Shown in pieces: positions 13,863 through 17,279 of a stretch of DNA of 17,279 bases. Source of the DNA: MVRV01 sp964469905 (lineage in GTDB: Bacteria; Desulfobacterota; Syntrophia; Syntrophales; Smithellaceae); assembly GCA_964469905.1 (NCBI GenBank), contig CAYXZW010000058.1, positions 1-17,279 on the forward strand. Direction: 5' to 3'. Position 1 is the first letter of the stretch. Each line of letters starts with the position of its first letter. The notes under the pieces were generated by a model, which was given only the letters and a program-made list of their open reading frames with translations, made no database searches and had not been told where the DNA came from. The position numbers were made by a program, and so were the translations under genes.

Positions 13863-15169
13863 GCATTTATTTAATTATAGCCATTATTTTTATTTGCCTC
13901 ATTTTGGAAGCTCTTTATTCCGGCGGCGAAATAGCCTTGATTTCTTCTGATATCAACAAGATTCGATTCTTTGCCCGTCGCGGCTCCGCCTCCGCGAGAC
14001 ATGCCCTGCAGCTAATGGAAAAGCCGGAGTGGTTTATCTCGACAACGATAATAGGCACTAATCTGGCCATTGTTACCAGCACTACTCTGGCCACAGGCCT
14101 TTTTCTGTCTTTATTCGGTCCTGTGTATGGTGAACAAATCTCCATGCTCATCATTATACCGACCTTGCTGGTTATGATAATAGCCCGGAGTATTTTTCAG
14201 CACTATGCAGAGACAATGGCTATGAAACTGGCGTTTTTTATCCGGATATCTTCGGTCATCTTTTATCCGGCGGCTTATGTTATTGCGGCAGTGTCCAAAG
14301 GAACGGTACGATTTTCGACCGGCCAAAAAGTAAATAATCCTTCTTACATTACCAAGGAGGGGTTGAAGTTTATTCTGGGAGCAAAGACACAAGGCAGCGA
14401 TATTTTAAAAACAGAAAGAGAGATGGTCAGCCGGGTATTTGATTTTTCGGAAATTACGGCGGATGAAATAATGATTCCCCTTTCGGCGATGACGGCGTTG
14501 CCGATTACAACAAAAATTACTGATGCCGCCCGGCTTGTCGCCAGTAAAAAATATTTACGGATACCGGTTTATTCCGGTCAGATATTCAATATAGTCGGAA
14601 TTTTGCACTATTTTGACTTGCTGGAAGCGCTGCATAAAAAGAAGGATGAATTGGGCACGCCCGCGGCAGATTTAACCATAGAATCCATTTTACAGACGAA
14701 AGTGCTCTATGTGCCGGAAACAAAGAAAGCCAAGGAACTGCTGGTAGATATGCAAAAAAAACGTGATCACATGGCTGTCGTTGTTGATGAATATGGAGGA
14801 GCCGTCGGCATTGTAACCAGCGAAGATATTGGAGAGGAAATTATTGGCAATATTGATGATGAATACACTGCCGGCGAAAAATTATCCAAGAAAATCGCCC
14901 CTGGTAAATATCTGGTTAACGGACGTATGGGCATCGATGAGTTGGATAAGATTTTACAAAGGAAATTACCGGCAGGCAATTATGAAACTTTAGGCGGCTT
15001 CCTGATGAGCATGTTGGGAAAAGTTCCCCAGAGAAAAGAAAAGATTGATTACGAAGGAATTAATTTTATCATTGAGAATGCTGATCAAAAATCGATAAAA
15101 GAGGTCCTGGTCATCCTCCCCGATCAGTTAGATAGGGAATTGACGAAAAAACCAGAAAGGTATTTGTAA
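13859..15169 (+). CDS. CNNM/CorC-type membrane protein, second and divergent copy
   Basis: The 436-residue protein shares the layout of its neighbour: DUF21 membrane domain (1-150), CBS pair (about 200-330, with VDEYGGAVGIVTSEDI at 309-324) and CorC_HlyC domain at the end (LPAGNYETLGGFLMSMLG). The membrane domain differs. Where the upstream copy has GESVPK, this one reads ARSIFQHYAET at 109-119, so the GExxPK motif is missing. That suggests a heteromeric pair with a changed ion path, or a regulatory partner; both are inference. Translational coupling through the ATGA overlap at 13859-13862 supports joint production. A GTG-initiated GlmU-like gene follows after 5 bases. Substrate and direction of transport cannot be told. 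Confidence 0.92.
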   Translation: MSIYLIIAIIFICLILEALYSGGEIALISSDINKIRFFARRGSASARHALQLMEKPEWFISTTIIGTNLAIVTSTTLATGLFLSLFGPVYGEQISMLIIIPTLLVMIIARSIFQHYAETMAMKLAFFIRISSVIFYPAAYVIAAVSKGTVRFSTGQKVNNPSYITKEGLKFILGAKTQGSDILKTEREMVSRVFDFSEITADEIMIPLSAMTALPITTKITDAARLVASKKYLRIPVYSGQIFNIVGILHYFDLLEALHKKKDELGTPAADLTIESILQTKVLYVPETKKAKELLVDMQKKRDHMAVVVDEYGGAVGIVTSEDIGEEIIGNIDDEYTAGEKLSKKIAPGKYLVNGRMGIDELDKILQRKLPAGNYETLGGFLMSMLGKVPQRKEKIDYEGINFIIENADQKSIKEVLVILPDQLDRELTKKPERYL

Positions 15170-15174
15170 ATAAA

Positions 15175-15930
15175 GTGAAAGCAAATAAATTTTGTGCCTT
15201 GATTCTGGCAGCAGGCAAAGGCACCCGCATGAAATCGGATTTGGCCAAAGTGCTGCATCCTTTAGAAGGAAAGCCCTTGCTGCATTATTCTCTGGCCGCG
15301 GCGCGAGCTGCCGGCGCAGAAAAAATTGTCGTGATTATCGGTCATCAGGCCCAGGTAGTGCGCAAAGAGTTTGCCGCCTCCGGGGCGGTCTTTGTTGAAC
15401 AAAACCCGCAATTGGGTACAGGGCACGCGGTCCTGCAGGCAAAGGACGTGCTGGCCGACTATGACGGTTTGACGGTTATCCTTTGCGGTGATGTGCCCTT
15501 GCTTAAAGAGTCCACAATTGAGGGATTGATTAACAGACATCTCTCCTCCGGGGCGTCGATTACAGTCCTGACCACATGTCCGGCTGATCCTCAGGGTTAT
15601 GGACGGATTGTAAAAGATGCTGCGGGAAATATTTTAAAAATCGTTGAAGAGCGCGATGCTTCGCCGGCGGAAAAGAACATCGGTGAAATAAATACCGGGA
15701 TTTATTGCGTCGAAACATCTTACCTGTTTGCGGCACTAGGTAAAATAACCAATAATAACAAACAGCAGGAATACTATCTGACGGACATTGTTGAAATCGC
15801 CCGCCGCGAAGGATTTGTCGTCGTGTCCCATATTGCCGCAGACTTTGTCGAAGTAATGGGAATTAATACGCCGGAAGAATTGGGCCGGGCAAGTCAGTAT
15901 CTGCAAAACAATCGAAAGAATCTGGTTTAA
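15175..15930 (+). CDS. Single-domain GlmU-type nucleotidyltransferase (UDP-GlcNAc pyrophosphorylase half)
   Basis: The 251-residue product covers the N-terminal uridylyltransferase domain of GlmU: LAAGKGTRMKSDLAKVLH at 11-28 (nucleotide-binding signature with Arg18 and Lys25), LGTGHAV at 80-86, GD at 105-106, GYGRI at 141-145, EINTGIY at 171-177, EYYLTD at 199-204 and GIN at 229-231. GlmU proteins of about 450 residues carry a left-handed beta-helix acetyltransferase domain after this. Here a stop codon comes right after a short helical tail, and the next gene starts 3 bases later, with no remnant of the helix. By family it would form UDP-GlcNAc from GlcNAc-1-phosphate and UTP, for peptidoglycan and LPS. 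A related sugar phosphate as substrate cannot be excluded. Start: GTG at 15175, 5 bases after the upstream stop. Confidence 0.9.
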   Translation: MKANKFCALILAAGKGTRMKSDLAKVLHPLEGKPLLHYSLAAARAAGAEKIVVIIGHQAQVVRKEFAASGAVFVEQNPQLGTGHAVLQAKDVLADYDGLTVILCGDVPLLKESTIEGLINRHLSSGASITVLTTCPADPQGYGRIVKDAAGNILKIVEERDASPAEKNIGEINTGIYCVETSYLFAALGKITNNNKQQEYYLTDIVEIARREGFVVVSHIAADFVEVMGINTPEELGRASQYLQNNRKNLV

Positions 15931-15933
15931 TTT

Positions 15934-16923
15934 GTGTTTGATATAATTAATTCACTGCGGGGCAAAGCTTTTCTGGCGCCGCTCGCCGGTATTTCCAATC
16001 TGCCTTTCCGTTTGATGGCTCGATCTTTCGGCTGCGCCCTGGCTTATACGGAAATGATAAGTAGCAATGGCCTTATCCGGAAGACGGATAAAACATACGA
16101 ATACCTGCAAACCTGTGCCGCAGATAAGCCTTTGGGGATGCAGATTTTCGGTGCGGATCCGCAAATAATGGCCGCAGCGGCTGTTATAGCCGCCGAACGA
16201 GGCGCCGACTTGATCGATATCAACATGGGTTGCCCCGTGAAAAAAGTCGTTAAGTCCGGAGCGGGGGCGATTCTGATGAAAGATCAAAGCCTTATTGCCA
16301 GAATCATTGTCAGTGTAAAAAAAGCAGTTTCCGTTCCCGTCACCATAAAAATTCGTTCCGGCTGGAATCGCAGCTCCATTAATGCCGTGGAGATTGCCCG
16401 CATTGCTGAAGATTCGGGAGCTGACGCTATCACGGTTCATGGCCGGACTGCCGATCAGGGTTACAGCGGGACGGCGGACTGGGGAGTTATTGCGGCAGTC
16501 AAAGAAGCCGTGCAGATTCCGGTATTTGGCAATGGCGATATCTGGCAGCCGCGCGATGCTCTGGCCATGATAACGCAAACTTCGTGTGATGCGGTATTGG
16601 TGGGTCGGGGTGTGCTGGGCAATCCGTGGATATTTACAGGTATAAATCAATTGCTGTCAGGCAGGCAGGAGGACTGTATACCCGATTTGGCTCAAAGGTC
16701 AGAAATAATTAAAAAACACTGGTCATTGGAGGCTGAAATGGGTGGTTCCCGGGCTGCGACCAGAAACTTTCGTAAACACCTGCTATGGTATACAAAAGGA
16801 CTGGAAGGATCAAGCCGGTTTCGTAACCTCGTTTCCACCCTGCCGGACCGGGAAAGCATGCTCCAGGAACTCGACAAATATTTCCGGTCTTTGGCAACTG
16901 TCCCCCCTGAAATAATACCTTGA
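15934..16923 (+). CDS. dusB: tRNA-dihydrouridine synthase, DusB-like
   Basis: The 329-residue flavoenzyme has APLAGISNLPFR at 15-26, MNGCP-type motif NMGCPVKKVVKSGAGAILM at 97-115 with the catalytic Cys100, VHGRT at 168-172, FGNGDI at 198-203 for FMN binding, and GRGVLGNPW at 224-232. By family, it uses FMN and NADPH to reduce uridines in the D-loop of tRNA. DusB-like is the usual assignment for a lone bacterial Dus with this length and the GNPW motif; the exact target uridine is not visible. Start: GTG at 15934, 3 bases after the upstream stop, with no strong ribosome site of its own, so it probably relies on coupling. It is the last gene of a compact plus-strand block that begins at 12588. 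Confidence 0.94.
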   Translation: MFDIINSLRGKAFLAPLAGISNLPFRLMARSFGCALAYTEMISSNGLIRKTDKTYEYLQTCAADKPLGMQIFGADPQIMAAAAVIAAERGADLIDINMGCPVKKVVKSGAGAILMKDQSLIARIIVSVKKAVSVPVTIKIRSGWNRSSINAVEIARIAEDSGADAITVHGRTADQGYSGTADWGVIAAVKEAVQIPVFGNGDIWQPRDALAMITQTSCDAVLVGRGVLGNPWIFTGINQLLSGRQEDCIPDLAQRSEIIKKHWSLEAEMGGSRAATRNFRKHLLWYTKGLEGSSRFRNLVSTLPDRESMLQELDKYFRSLATVPPEIIP

Positions 16924-16948
16924 CTTTGCCCGGAGGAGTTGGCATAAA
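16920..16948 (+). promoter_or_regulatory. Possible promoter ahead of the zapB-like gene
   Basis: TTGACT (16920-16925, overlapping the dus stop codon) is followed after 17 bases by CATAAA (16943-16948, 4/6). It could start a transcript for the ZapB-like gene and what follows outside the window. A GGAGGAG run lies between the boxes, which argues that the area may instead be part of a longer message. Confidence 0.3.
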
Positions 16949-17013
16949 TGAAAATAGATTATAAACGTTTACGAGAATTGTTTCTTAGTTTTTTATATTT
17001 ATTACAGCATTAG
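16948..17013 (+). CDS. Possible 21-codon leader ORF
   Basis: An ATG at 16948 with GGAGGAG 9 bases upstream opens a 21-residue frame (MKIDYKRLRELFLSFLYLLQ then His) ending in TAG at 17013. It is basic at the start and hydrophobic at the end. The good ribosome site is the only support; the frame is short enough to be chance. If translated it could couple to the GTG at 17033, 19 bases later. Confidence 0.25.
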   Translation: MKIDYKRLRELFLSFLYLLQH

Positions 17014-17032
17014 AGGAAGGACAAGTATTAAA

Positions 17033-17263
17033 GTGGAACTGGGTAATTTTAAAGAGCTGGAAGACAAGATTAAAGGAATAGTCAGCGAACAGGTATTTTT
17101 GAAAAAGCAGATTTCAGTATTAGAGGAAACACTAAAAAATAAAGAATCGGAGATAGAAGTTTTAGGTAATAAACTAAAGGCATTAGATGGGGAAAGGGAC
17201 AGCGTACGCGCGAGGGTAGATTCATTGCTTGATTTACTTGCGGATATAGAGTTGGCAAAATAA
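17033..17263 (+). CDS. zapB: ZapB-like coiled-coil cell division protein
   Basis: The 76-residue protein is almost wholly a heptad-repeat coiled coil (LEDKIKGIVSEQVFLKKQ, later KNKESEIEVLGNKLKALDGE), rich in Glu, Lys and Leu. Size and composition match ZapB/DUF904 proteins, which join FtsZ-bound ZapA to the division site. In many deltaproteobacteria such a gene precedes zapA, a 6S RNA gene and rny; only 16 bases remain here, so this cannot be confirmed. Start: GTG at 17033, with AGGAAGG about 12 bases upstream, somewhat distant. Other small coiled-coil proteins could look alike, so the gene name rests on size and gene order. Confidence 0.7.
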   Translation: MELGNFKELEDKIKGIVSEQVFLKKQISVLEETLKNKESEIEVLGNKLKALDGERDSVRARVDSLLDLLADIELAK

Positions 17264-17279
17264 GCTTCCAGGGCGTGTG

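Noticed and set aside
12588..15169. True haemolysins
   Set aside because: The hemolysin label for DUF21-CBS-CorC_HlyC proteins is historical; the membrane domain and CBS pair indicate an ion-transport type membrane protein.
15952..16650. Open frame of 232 codons on the minus strand
   Set aside because: It lies antisense to the Dus gene with all catalytic motifs intact; the translation is rich in His, Arg and Asn and resembles nothing known.

Overview
The window reads as chromosomal DNA of a Gram-negative bacterium with moderate GC content. Outer-membrane two-partner secretion genes and a periplasmic c-type cytochrome give the Gram-negative assignment. Single-gene traits and the order GlmU-like / Dus / ZapB-like at the right end suggest a deltaproteobacterium (Desulfobacterota), possibly a Syntrophus/Smithella relative. 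That taxonomic guess is inference from gene order and protein flavour, not from a marker gene.

Layout. 1-3424 (minus strand): a two-partner secretion pair, with the TpsB outer-membrane transporter upstream and the TpsA exoprotein downstream; TpsA runs off the left edge. 3617-4749 (minus): purE overlapping a TsaC/YrdC threonylcarbamoyl-AMP synthase. 4967-5506 (plus): a cytoplasmic cyclophilin with a good sigma70-type promoter. 5507-5814: a non-coding stretch filled by a palindromic repeat element. 5815-7293 (plus): a DUF2804-like protein and a small secreted cysteine-rich protein. 7294-7677: a non-coding stretch with a hairpin, a near-consensus promoter and a second, shorter copy of the palindromic element. 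7678-9591 (plus): PurO-family IMP cyclohydrolase and stand-alone AICAR formyltransferase, closed by a strong hairpin terminator. 9854-10243 (plus): a cytochrome c'-like protein. 10388-11716 (minus): purD. 11863-12533 (plus): a Phd/YefM-PIN toxin-antitoxin pair. 12588-16923 (plus): two overlapping CNNM/CorC-type membrane proteins, a one-domain GlmU-like nucleotidyltransferase and a DusB-type tRNA-dihydrouridine synthase, tightly packed. 17033-17263 (plus): a ZapB-like coiled-coil protein.

Four de novo purine genes (purE, purO-type, the AICARFT half of purH, and purD) lie within about 7.5 kb, but on both strands and interleaved with unrelated genes. Steps 9 and 10, usually one bifunctional PurH in bacteria, are carried by two adjacent proteins.

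The least explained structure is a pair of related imperfect palindromes (about 278 and 125 bp) sharing ends and centre. Each stops about 25-28 bp before the start codon of the next plus-strand gene. The shorter one lies inside the predicted leader of the purO-type operon and would mislead start-codon calling. I did not see a clearly new defence or mobile system; the toxin-antitoxin pair is of a known kind.
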